A stretch of 64,000 nucleotides of DNA from Hirudinaria manillensis (taxonomy: Eukaryota > Annelida > Clitellata > Hirudinida > Hirudinidae): assembly GCA_034509925.1 (NCBI GenBank), contig CM067534.1, positions 3,950,001-4,014,000 of the forward strand, given 5' to 3'. The position numbers and the translations under genes were made by a program. A model generated the notes under the pieces. That model made no database searches. It saw only the letters and a program-made list of their open reading frames with translations, and was not told where the DNA came from. Shown one piece after another: positions 22,623 to 35,500 of the stretch. Each line of letters begins with the position of its first letter. Positions within the stretch are counted from its first letter, which is position 1.

Positions 22623-25600
22623 TCAGACGTCCGTCGATGAAAAATGTGAACGCTGATCGGAAAGCCTCCCGCTGCTCGTGCGTCTGACTTGGAACGGATC
22701 CGTCGGAAGAGCCTCTCCGTTGTCTTCCTCGGTCGAAGTGGCCCTGTGGTTGCTGCCACTCCTACTACTCCCCCTTGGTGACTGAACAGCTGGACTGTGG
22801 TCCTCTTCGATAGAAGACATCCTGTCAATGTCGCTGTGACGACTGCTCACGTCGGATCTCCTCGAGGCGGCCTTTTCCAGTTTGAAGTGGAGTAGGTCCT
22901 TGCCATCGTAGTCTTCTTGGAAGTCTATCGGAGCAATAACAGATGAAGATCTTGAGTCCAAAGTGACCACGGTAGGGTAATTTCCATCGCCTTCAGGACC
23001 CGAAGGATCGATCTGCCACTTGTCAAGTGGAGGAGATTTAATGTCTGACCTGAAACGAATTGATTAAATCAAAGATTAATTTCTAACGCAATTCTGCAAC
23101 ATGTTTACGTATGGAAACCTAAATAAATAAATAAATAAATAGCAAACAAATCCATCAATCAAGTGCTCAGAAATTCAAATCACCCATAAGGAGATCCAGT
23201 CTGAGAGTCTTCCCTGCCCTGGACGTCGTCAAAATCATCATGAAATTCGTCTGCACTGTCCTTCAACTTGTCCTGAAACAGGGCAAAGTCTTGGGAGTGG
23301 TGCATCTTGGTGTGCTTGAGTTTCCTCGACTGTCTCTTGTCAGCGGAGGAGTGCGGACCGCGGTCGTCATCTCCTGGATCGCTTTCGCTCCTGCCGAGCT
23401 GGAGTAGGGCACTTCTGTTTTCCTCTCTCCATCTCAGCTGCTTCTGTCTCTCTTCCTCCCTCTTTGTTTTAGCATCCTTCGTCGATTTCAAGGTTCATTT
23501 CATATTGTAAACTTTCAAGTGAACAATTTAATGGATGCATAAATTTCTGCTGATAAACCTTTATACTAAATTGTGCAAGTATTCAATGGATGACCTTTCA
23601 ATTTTGTTTAGACAAATAAATAAACAAAATAAAGTAAATAAATCCTCAGTTTACATAACATCAACTGGGAAACATCCTCATTACAATTCAATGCAACTTA
23701 TAACAATTCAGTACAACTCATTACAATTCAGTACAACTCATTACAATTCAGTACAACTCATTACAACCAATTACAACTCATTACAATTCAGTACAACTCA
23801 TTACAATTCAGTACAACTCATTACAATTCAGTACAACTCATTACAATTCAGTACAACTCATTACAATTCAGTACAACTCATTACAATTCATTACAACTTG
23901 TTACAATTCAGTACAATTCATTACAACTTGTTACAATTCAGTACAACTCATTACAACCAATTACAACTCATTACAATTCAGTACAACTCATTACAATTCA
24001 GTACAACTCATTACAATTCAGTACAACTTGTTACAACCCCTTACAACTCCTCACCTCTTCTCTCTGCCTATCCACCATGGAGATGACGTAATGGAGAAGG
24101 TCGTCAATCTTGGAGTCCGTCGAACCTTCGTCCATGACGCTGAGCGAAAGGGCCCTGTTCAGAGGGAAGAAGTCAAACTTTTCCTGGTTCAGCTGCAAAC
24201 ATTCAATTGGACTTTCAGGTCATTGATTGCTAAAAATAAAGCTTCATCATCATCACCACCACCAGCACCATCATTATCATCGTCGTCGTATCTATTGAAA
24301 ATGTTGTTCAATTGGACTTTCAGGTTATTGACTGCTAAAAATAAAGCATCATCATCGTCGTGGTCGTCATCATCATCTGCATTCGGGAATGTTATGGGCA
24401 TGAAGTTAACATGAATTCCAGTGGGTATAAGGGCAGGAAATAAAACAAAACAGAATGGTATCTGACTGTGGTCCCACAAGAAAGTTCATGTCATCATCTG
24501 TAAAGACAAACAAACAAACACATGCCACAAATTTAATGCCAGATGATTACCAGTCTGAATATGTAGAGTTCGAGGGATGTATAATCGCACTGCTTGGTGT
24601 CATGGAGGTGGATGAAGAAGAATATATAAGCCCAGATGTCATGTTCATAATTAATGTGATGGTCAAAACCCTACAAAAAATATTGACGAGCATAGAATGT
24701 AAACCTAAATTACTGCTAGTAATTATTAAGTAATTAGTATGTATTTAGTAATTAAATAATAATATTATTATAATAATATTAAATTATAATAAACCAGTTA
24801 TTTTAAAAACAGATTCATCGTTGTGCAAATCCTAGCTCCCAAGAAATGGGAAGTGAAAGTGATTTAATCACACAATTAAATTAGAAATAAACTTCAAAGA
24901 AACCAAGTGCTAATTTTATCCAAAATTACAGCAGCTATTGAAAGTGAAACTGAAAGTAATTGGATGCTAATGCTTCATTAAATATTACGACCGAGAAAGT
25001 AGGCCAACCATGCCGTGATGCTCAAAGTCATAACTTCCTCTGCTGCAAATAAAGCACGTGTCTCTCATGTCTCTTTCGGCTGTCCACTGGAGAGCCAAAT
25101 AATTGAAATTAAGTTTCTTAATTTTCTTTCTATTTTATAAGAATTTTATTTTTTTAAAATATTAAAAATTAATTAATATTAATAAATATATTGTGGGTAA
25201 ATAATAAATAATTTAATAAATATTAAAAATTAATTAAGAGAAGTGACGTTTTTCTTCGTGACGCGTTCACCTTAAGATCTCTGAGCTCAGAGAAGGTGTC
25301 CACGATGATGCCGAAGATGATGTTCAGTCCGATGGTCGTGATGAAGATGAAGAAGGACAGGTGGAAAATTACAAGAACCCCAAACTTTGAGAAAGTATTT
25401 TCAGCAGGGTGGCTGTTCAGTTTCTAAAATAAAAATAAATCAATATATAATTAATACAAACTAATTAAGTTTGCGTTTTAGCATAGGAGGTAGATTAATT
25501 TTTTTTATATTATTGAAATAACTTATAATGAAAATAACGTACATTATTATAGTATTATAATAAGAATATATTATATTGTAATAAGAATTGATTCAAATTA

Positions 25601-28600
25601 TTGGAAGACAGGATTTAATTAATTTATTAATTAATTTCAGCCGTGAGCTTACAAAAACAATTGACAATTAATTACGCCTTCGTTAATACATCGAAATGCA
25701 TCTCACGTCGAATATCTGCCCGACCAGTCCGTATCTGATCACGGTGACCGTGCACTGCCAGAGGGTGGCGCAGTAGAGATCGTTATCAGGATCGAAGGAG
25801 CTCCGAAGCAGAGCGAAGCTGACGAGTCCGTACAAGTAAAAGACCACGAATCCGAGTACGGCCACCCACAACAATGACTTCCCTTGAGGCAATTACAAAC
25901 AACATATTAATGTTATCAGTGGTATTTAATATTAGTGATATATTAATAGTGGTATATATTGATGGTGGTATATATTAATGGTGGTATATTAATGGTGGTA
26001 TATATTAATGGTGGTATGTTAATGTAGTTTAATTAAATGAAATCATGGCTGATCGAGGGTGACCACTTAACGTGGTCATCAAATTTAAATAAATTAAAGA
26101 ACTCCTTTTACTTTCCTAGGGTTGGAAATCTTACAAACCTTCGTAATTTTTTATTCATAACAATAAATAAATGAATGAATGAATGAACGAACGAACGAAT
26201 GAATAAATAAGTAAAGTGATCATTCATCACCATTCTGCGTGACAGCTTGGATGACTCCCTTGAGAAGCTGATTGTTGTTGACGATGTTCAACAAATGGAA
26301 GGCAAAGAAGTAGCCTCTGAAGATGGTGCCGAGCACGGACATGCAGAGGAACAGCTGTTAAAATAAACAACGCATTAAATTAGCATTTTAGTTAATCCAT
26401 CATGCCATTAACATAATAAGCTAATTACATGCACGATGCCAAAAGACATTTTAACGAATTAGTAAATAAAGACTTTTAAATTAATTTAAAGTAAAATTAA
26501 TAAAAAAAAATTTAAATTAATTAAAAAAATTTAAAATAGCAACAGCAACTGACCAAATAATAAAACGTGGTGAAACTGAAGAAGTTGACCTCGAGCTTTG
26601 ATTCGTGGATTTTCTCTTCCTCTTCGTCCTCGCTTTTGCTTCTCGAGCAGATTTGTCTGCCCGAAATGAGGTCATGTTTTTCAAATTATAATAATTTATT
26701 TGTTATTTATTAAAAAATGAATTTCGTGTCTTTGGCAGTAATTGTTAATTGTAGTAATTATTGATGATATTATTGTGGCCATTGCTAGAAGACATCGTTT
26801 ATCTCCATTACTATTAAAATAATAATTTTCGGAAAATCACTATCACCACCACCACCATCATCATCATCATCATGACCACCACCATCATCATCATCATCAC
26901 CATCATCATCATGACCACCACCACCACCATCATCATCACCATCATCATCATCATCAGCAGCATTAACCTGATTTTTTCACCGACAACCGAAATCTTTGGA
27001 AGCGTGGGATGATTGGAGAGGAAGTAAGTGATGAGGACGACTACGCAGAAGACGTTGTGAGTTATTCCGAGGACGAGGACGACGACGTCGTACTGTTCCA
27101 AGTCGATCTTCGGTTGCGGACTTTGACGAGAATAACGAACACGTGCAACGATAGAAAAGGTAACTTATTGTGCGCATGTTATGCAAATCCAACAGAAGAT
27201 AACTTATTATGCGCATAACGTGTTTTGCAAATCCAACAAAAGGTAACTTATTATGCGCATAACGTGTTAAGCAAATCCAACAAAAGATAACTTATTATGC
27301 GCATATATTTTCCAGTAGATAAAAAGAACACGATTCAATTGGTGTTATTCACCATGAAATCAATGTATTTACTCGACTCGTTATTAATAATATTAAAAAT
27401 TAATTAATTAATACTAAGAGATACGAAGAGTTATGATTTAAAACAAACTTGTAGAGGGATTTAGGAACAGAGGTGGCATTCTTTTGGATGTGGACATTTT
27501 CAAGGGACGTTTGAGCATTCCACGTGACCAGCATTAGTATGTTGATAGCAACACTCAACATTATCACAATCTGATTCCACAGCACCCTTCATTAAAATTC
27601 CAATCCAATCAAAATATACAACCAGTTACAGTTGCGATCCTTCCATCGTGACTCTTAACTTTTTTTGTTGTTGTCCATTTTTTTTAGCAAGTCATCTCAC
27701 AGTGAGGATCGAAACACGACAACATAGCAACATAAAAACTCAACGTCTCTATTTGAACAACGAAGGATCTTAATTAATCAATCAATGATGATTTATTAAA
27801 CGATTTATTAAACGATTTATTAAACAATTTATTAAACAATTTATTAAACAACTTATTAAAATGACTCATCAAAACTTGAAAAGACCCACCACTGCTTGGT
27901 AAAAAACGTCGCGAACGGATTGGACAAGATTCTCCTCTGATAGTAAATATCTTTCAGGATGTCTTTCGACCACTTCATCATGTCCCTGATCTTGTTGCTG
28001 GGAGACGACCTGTCAACATTCCAGATCATCTTCTCCTTCACCTCTTCCCTCAGGACGTTCTGCGAAGGCAAATCGTTTTTTAAGCCGACACATCACGACA
28101 CGACTTTGCACCAAGCAAGGGAGGGCTGGCCATGTAAGTGAAATATTGTTCAATATGTATTTATACTGTACATATTTTACAAGAACATCAGGTACTGGAA
28201 TTAAGCAAGTTTATTGCTTTGTAAAATAGTGAATCGCTTGTAATCTGTTGCATGTTTTGTTGCTGGTCTTGGCACATAAAACATAATACAATACAAAATG
28301 ATACAATACAAAATGATACAATACAAAATGATACAATACAAAATGATACAATACAAAATGATACAACAGTTTGTTTGTTTGTTTTACACTTTAAGGTGAT
28401 GTTACAATCGATTGGACAGAAACCTTGTTCTTGACTCTGAAGTTGATCTTTTGAAGGCAATCGTCCTTAATGACCTCAATGGACATCGTGTTCTTCTTGT
28501 AGTAATTGAAAGACTCCAGCTGGGGCAGTGGCATGTTCATCTCTGTCAAACATTCAGGTATCAATCATTCAATCTCCCAAATGATGATAATTATTATTAT

Positions 28601-28614
28601 TATTATTATTATTA

Positions 28615-28690
<76 letters not shown>

Positions 28691-31600
28691 CATTCAAATA
28701 ATTGTGTAACTCAAATAATGAACAAGTAATGAATCAGTCATATAGTCAACAGTCATTTCCATCATGCAAAACCTACAAAATCATTTACCAAAAAGCACAA
28801 GAATAACATTAACTACGGGCAATTCCGATTGCATTTGCTAATTAACATAATGAAACATAATAACATGTCATCCTAAACGTCTAAAAATAACATGTCAACA
28901 ATACTACAAGTGACAGCCAATAAATATATTACTAATATAATATAATTACTAATAAATATATTACAAAAAATATTCATTACTACAAGCAATAAATATTCAT
29001 TTTGTAAAGAATCACTTAAAGTTAAAGTGTCAAAAAGCATTCATGACTGACGTTCTTTCTTGCACAGCTTCGGGTCAAGGTCGTATAATCTGGCAATGAT
29101 GAGGTAATAAACAAAACCAGTCTCATCCAACAAGTCCTTCATTTCAGGATCCAATTTCTAGAAAAAGTAAAGAATTGTAATCTATTCACCAACTAGAAAA
29201 CTGGTTAAAAAAACCATGGACGCCCAGATCTATCGTGGATAGATCCGTCTATCTGTCACGGACGCAACCTTCCAACCTTCTGGGGTTCCTTTGAGACGGG
29301 AGGAAGAGGAGGTGGTACAAGGTGGGCGTGACCTGTTCCTGGATCAACCGCTTTATTCATCACCTTCAAATTCTTAGCCTTTGATCTTTCAGGCTGGTGG
29401 TCGTCATGCAAAGAGAAAGAAATGTGGCAGAAAAACATAAATAATTTTAATTCATTCATAATTAAATGTCTTTGCACAAACCCTGCACGCATCATAACAC
29501 GAGGTCATGCACCTGTACAAGGCCTCCTTGTCCAAAGTGTCTTTTGTTTCCTGTAAGAAAAAGTCAAAGACTTCCGACAATCACAAACACACATGGATGC
29601 CATGTAAAATATGTATTATAATTATAAATAATTATAATAATATAATATAAAATATTCATTTCCCTCCACTGAGACTGGACAACCAACAATTTGTTTTAAC
29701 ATTAAAATAATAATTTCCATAATATTCATAATAACCACCATTAACATCATCACCAATTTCAAAACAGAGGATGAAAATACATATTTATAATATAAAATAT
29801 TCATCATATGAGTTCACAAATTATTCATTTCCCTTCACTGACACTGGACGACCGACAAATTGTTTTAATATTAAAATAATAATTTTCATAACATCATCAT
29901 CATCATCATCATTAATTTCAAGGCAGAAGATGTCTTATAAAATATGTATTTATAATATAAAATATTCATCATATGCATAAATGATTATCATTAGTTATTC
30001 ATTTCCCTCCACTTCGAGCAGACGACCAACCTTCGCAACCAACAAACTCTCTGGCGTGTTCTCCTCAATCATGGACATTATAAGGTTTCCAATCGTTAGC
30101 TTTAATGTCAACACCTGGCAAATGGCAGATGGAGAAATTTATTATTTATATAAATAACATTTAATATGATAATAATAATAATAAATGAAATGTATTTAAA
30201 ATAAATAAAAAATGTGTTTTAACGAATAAACAACTAAAATTATTAATATTATTATTATTAAATATTAAATAATTGTATTTTAATTATTATTAAATAATTA
30301 TATTATAAATTATGAAATATTATTAAATATTAAATTATTAAATAATTATATTTGAGACTCAACAACAATTACATCCTGAGGGTCACAATTTTTAAACTCT
30401 GCAGCCCTGAGGATGAAGTTGACGTAATCAACGACCTTGCTGTTCAACATCATACTCCTGTTTTGCTGGTTGCCCTGAAGTTATTAAATTAATTTTAAAT
30501 TAATTAATTTTTTGCAATTTTAAATTAATTAATTTAATTAATTTTTAAATCAGCAGAGCAGCGTCTGTTTGATGTTCTATAATAAAGAGTCGGAGGGTAT
30601 CTGAAATATTTTCGTTTTCTTCAATTTAATATATAATATTTATAATTATAAATAAATATTTTTAATAATTATGATAACAATTATACAATATTCTCCATTA
30701 TTATTATTATTATTATTTATTAGCAATTAATTGGTAGATTATTGGTCAATAAAATATTAATAGAATTAATACCACTGTGAACTCGTTGAGAGTTTCAAAG
30801 AGTTGGATGCACAAATCAATGTTTTGTGAGGTTATGTTGGAGTAAACGAGGTTAACGAATTGTGCCGTCTCTGCTATGATGTTGAACGATTTCAAGTTGT
30901 CTGGCTGTTCTCTCAAGTAATCCTATTAAATGAATAAATGAATGAATAAATAAATGAATAAATAAATAAATAAACAAACTTAAGTTATAAGTATAAGTTA
31001 ATAACTAATTTACATTTATTTATCTATATTAAACTCCTTATTACTAATCAATAAAAACCAATGCGACCGAACTGCCGACCGAATAAATCGTGCAAACGAG
31101 ATGCAAAGGAGACGACTCGCCTGCAATCCTGCATGCTGTCCGTCGCACATCCTCGCAAGAAGCGACAGCACGAGTTTTATGAACCCGTCGTCTTTCTGCT
31201 CGAATTCCTCGAAGTCCTCCTCCTCCTTTGCAGCTTCCTGTTGCTTCGGACTCTTTTCATCCTCGGAGTCTGCCTGCTGGTTGGTTGGTTGATAATAAAT
31301 TAACAATATCGATTAATAATTGTTAATAAATAAAACACAATGCAGCAATACAAGATATAATCAAGACACTATCGAGATACAAAATACAATCAAGATACAG
31401 ATACCTCTTCCGTCGTTCTGAGACTCGCGATGCCATTCGGTATGTTTTTGTTTTCGTTCGGAGCTTTTTGTCCTTCCAAATCTGAAGAAACGGATCTGTT
31501 TATGTTTTCTTCCCTCGACGACTTCTCCCCGTTCAGAAGATTTTCTTCCGAGACGGACCGCCTCTGCTTCTTCTCTTTTGCCGATGTCGTTTTTGACTCC

Positions 31601-32477
31601 TCCGTCTTTTTCTTCCTCGCAGTTTTACTCTGCAGGGTGCTCAGACTAGCTTGCCTCTGAGGTAAGCACAAGAATTTGAGAAAAGAAAAATAATCACATC
31701 CACAATGACCTGGCACTGCTCTAAATTAATTCAGTAACAAATTCAGTAAATAATTAAGTTTAACTAATTATTGCAAGTAAGTTTAAAATAACACTAATTG
31801 ATCAAAAATAATGACAGCCTAAGAACCCCTTGAGAGTATTTCTGTCTTTTTATGGCCATGTCGACGGCTTGAATCTCCTAAAAGTAATGGTATCAATATC
31901 AACATCAAAACATCAAAACAATAAATTTAAATTTAATTCAACAATAAAAGAACAAATCACAAAATTTTCTCGGTTCCAACACGCACATCAACAAATCAAC
32001 GACGAATCAATAATAGGAAAAACAAAAACACATCTCGTGCAAGAGTCACATTGCAATGGCATTAAAAATAATTATGCATTAAATGCAAATAAAACAAAAA
32101 GCGAAAAATTAACAGTTCAGCAGAACCTTCAGAGCTTTCTTTCCGGCGAGCATCCCAGCCTGGAGTGTCTTTGTCTGCGACAGTGCCTCTTTGGCGCGGG
32201 CTCTTTGCTGTGCCGCTAAAGATCTCCTGGAGAAAGCAACGCGATGCGACCGATGATGCGTTCGAGGAATGATATTCAAATGATTTTGAAGACCATTTAA
32301 AGCCATTTAAAGCCATTTAAAGCCATTTAAAAGATGAATTTCTAACTTTTCTTTGATGGCGAGCGCAGATAAATGGATTCTCGTTCTGATGGCAGCGAAG
32401 AAACTTTCCTCCCTCGTCTGCCAGAAATACGTCAGCAGAGACGTCTTGAGCGCGTAAAGAAAGATCGGGCCCGAGAT

Positions 32478-32510
<33 letters not shown>

Positions 32511-35500
32511 TACGTTAAATGAAATTCGAATTTAAAGATGCCAAGCACCTGCACCGGTTCGTTGGCATTGAAGAGCATGACGGACACGAAGGCCAGAACT
32601 TCTTTGGCCACCCTGTCGCAGGGTCGAGCCAAGTGCGGCAGAGCCTTCTTGACTGCTTCCATGTCGTTGAGTTCCACCTGAATGCTTCTAATCCAGACCA
32701 GGTGCCTGTTCAACAGAGCAGGAACATGAGAAGCACAAGAGTGCATTCAGGTGATGATGATGATGATGATGACATGGTTGATTTTATTTGTTTGTTGAAA
32801 AATGGGCTTTATATATGTTAAATAGTCTTCTGAATTATTCTGAAAGTACATAACAGCACTTATGTGAATGATAGAAGCTCCTTCGATCTTAAAACAGAGA
32901 AAGAAGGAGAAAAAAATCACAAATTATAAGAATTTAATTATAATTTTGTTATTATAATAATTTAACAATTGTCGTTATAATAATTTAATTATAATTTCGT
33001 GCGGTCGAATGTCGAGAAATTCCGATGCGAACTTCCTGTGAGCCGACGGATCTTCTTCCCAGTTCTCGGGGAGTTTCCTCTCCTCGTTGTGGATGATGGC
33101 CCTCAGCAGCTGCAAACTCCTGATGTCCAACTCTTCTTGTTCGATTCTCAGAGATTCTGACGTCAACTTCGGATACATTTCCCAAGAGATCCTGGAGAGA
33201 ATGTTTTGATTTGCATTAAGTCGGCCTCGGTCGATTTGCCGAGTTATTAATTTACATTATATTATTAATTGATTAATAATTAATTAAATTATTAATTATT
33301 AATTAATTATGAGGTTAATTAATCATTCGCACTCACGCAAGCTGGGTGACCAATTTCTTGACCAACTCGAGTCTCTTCTCTGGCTTCCTCTCATTGGTTT
33401 TAATGAATCTCTTCAAATGTTCTTGAAACTCCTCCCCCAATGGCAGCTCTTCGTCTCCTCCTATCTCCGTGTACTCTTCATTTGCATAATTCATTTGCAT
33501 ATTCATTTATTTTTAAACCTCACTTCTTCTCACAACTTATAATTGTGCAGTATTACACTTAATTGTTAATTAGAAAATGTTGATTGATGGATTTTGCTTT
33601 GGTACAACTACAGTGGTAGACAAAAATCTTGCGACCTACCTGTTTTTATTAAAATTACTTACCTCTCTTTGACTTGATCTTCAGTTGGGCCTGTACTGAA
33701 TTGTATCCTCCGTACAAAAGACTGCAGTTCACAGCAAATACTCTCAACTTGTCGTTCAATTCCAACTCTGCTTGATAATATTCTTTGTGGCCCTAGGAAA
33801 AATGAGGACATTTAAATTGTAATAGGTGAAAGAAATAGAATTATTCTAACTGAAAAGAATCCAAATACCTTGAGAGTGAGGAGTTTGGATTGGTTTATTC
33901 TGTTGTAGGTCACCAAATGTTCAATGAGACCCTCCATTATCTGATACAAAACTTAACTAATTATGCTAAACAATTAACTAATTAATTAATTAATTAAACC
34001 ATACACTGATGGGCACAGTTGAGGAGGGTATGATGGCACTGATGCATGAGATAATGTTCTTGTTGTAACTCGGATCAGATATCAGTGGAATGGCTGCTTC
34101 ACAAAAGCCCTAGCAAAGTGAGAATTCATGTTATGTCACGACAGGTTGTGCGGTTTAAATTTAATTATGATTCTTAGAAAGCAGTCACTTGTCACTGATA
34201 AATTATAACAGTGCTGAAATAATAAATAATAATAATAATTATGCTTAACTGACAAATTATAATAATGCTTAATTGATAAAGAATTATAATAAGGCTTGAT
34301 TCAATGCTTAATGCCAATAATTCCAACTGCCCAACCTCTCAACGGCAATGATTATTAATATAACGAAGCACAAGAGATTGACCAAATACATGATTATTGA
34401 TTTATTATAACCTATTATGACCTATAACCTATAGCATGATTATTGAGTTATTATAACCTGTTATGACCTATAACCTATAACATGACTATTACAACCACCA
34501 TAATGTACTACTTCTTACTACTAAATATATGTTAAGGTATTCTGAATGTTAATTATCAAAACTACCACAAGAGTTCTGGACAGTTTATCAGTGTTTTCAA
34601 TTTCTTCAGGATGAGTGTCTTTCTCTGGCTGATAAAACTTTGTGTAGAATGCCTGAATGAAAAGAAGGACAGAATTGAAGTTTAGTATTAAATATCAAAT
34701 CAAAATTTACTGAATAAAAAACTGAATAATTTTTTTACAACTTTTTAATTTGTTATAATAATAATAATATTCGTCAAAGTACCTGTAGAATTGGCATGAC
34801 AGCATCAAAGATGAAGTGGACATTATGAAAAAACAGGGAGTCAGCATCATTTTCCTCTGCAACCGAGCTATTCAATTGGTGGAGGTTGACAGTGTTTATG
34901 CAGATCATATTATTATTATTTATTATATCATGCAGCTTATAATTATTACATTAAAATTACATTAAAGTGTCTACCATTTTTCAGGGACTTTCTTTAAAAG
35001 CTGCAGGGCTCTATCGGGTTGTTTTGAAATGTACTCAGTCAATTGGTGAAGATCCTTTGAAATGTGCACCAAAAAGTTCCACAAACTCCTGCATTGTACA
35101 ACCACAGAATAAATTTTATAATTTAATAAACGATTCAAAACCGGTAAATTTCAATTTAATAAATGTTTTTAAATAAATTTATATATATTTAATAAATATA
35201 CTTTTAAGTAATATATATTCTAAGTGATATACGTTAAGTAATAATAATTTATCATAATGGCAAACACAACAGCAGCCTCGACAAAACCACGAACAAGTCG
35301 TGCGGCAAATCTCCTGCTCCGCTCTCCACGGCACTCCCCGCAGTTTTCATGTAAACCCAGAGAAAGTAGGTCATGAAAGGTCTTTTGAGGTTATTATTGA
35401 TGTCAGGGTGGTTCATGACCCACAAAAGTTCATCGACGGACATAATCGTCTGGCACATCGATTCTATGAAACGATTCTCTCCCTAATGAAATGAAAATGA

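Larger units (their letters stand above)
22623..25086 (-). other. ITPR: ITPR C-terminal zinc motif, coiled coil and Ser-rich tail
   Basis: The exon 25086-25009 holds DTCFICSRGSYDFEHHG (CxxC). The exon 24670-24551 holds GFDHHINYEHDIWAYIFFF (HxxxxH), the known linker-domain zinc site of the family. The exon 24192-24055 matches the C-terminal helix (FDFFPLNRALSLSVMDEG). Two further exons (about 23480-23185 and about 23050-22623) encode a basic coiled segment (KREEERQKQLRWREENR) and a Ser/Arg/Asp-rich end (SRRSDVSSRHSDIDRMSS, RGSSRSGSNHRATS). This tail is longer than that of vertebrate receptors and is rich in candidate phosphorylation sites. Confidence 0.88.
25271..27586 (-). other. ITPR: ITPR transmembrane channel domain
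   Basis: Six exons give six hydrophobic segments: 27586-27449 (LWNQIVIMLSVAINILMLV), 27120-26968 (YDVVVLVLGITHNVFCVVV), 26656-26554 (FFSFTTFYYL), 26354-26231 (LFLCMSVLGTIFRGYFF), 25882-25707 (S5 WVAVLGFVVFYLYGLVSF plus pore loop) and 25423-25271 (S6 IFITTIGLNIIFGIIVDTF). All junctions are in phase. The pore loop reads LWQCTVTVIRYGLVGQIFD and joins directly to KLNSHPAENTF. The S5-pore linker is short compared with vertebrate ITPR1. The S6 gate region is strongly conserved. Confidence 0.93.

Noticed and set aside
23535..24086. 183-codon frame rich in HYNSVQL
   Set aside because: Translation of the 20-bp minisatellite in an ITPR intron; not a gene.
24189..24479. Asp-rich minus-strand frame
   Set aside because: Generated by CAT/CGT trinucleotide runs in duplicated ITPR intron sequence; conserved exons on either side splice past it.
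26814..27101. Met/Val-repeat frame
   Set aside because: Reads through the CAT/CAC microsatellite beyond a real ITPR donor; only the part from 26968 to the right is coding.
31101..31292. Plus-strand frames opposite the 31.0-31.3 kb ITPR exon
   Set aside because: The minus strand encodes the conserved DDGFIKLVLSLLARMC block; the plus frames are shadows.
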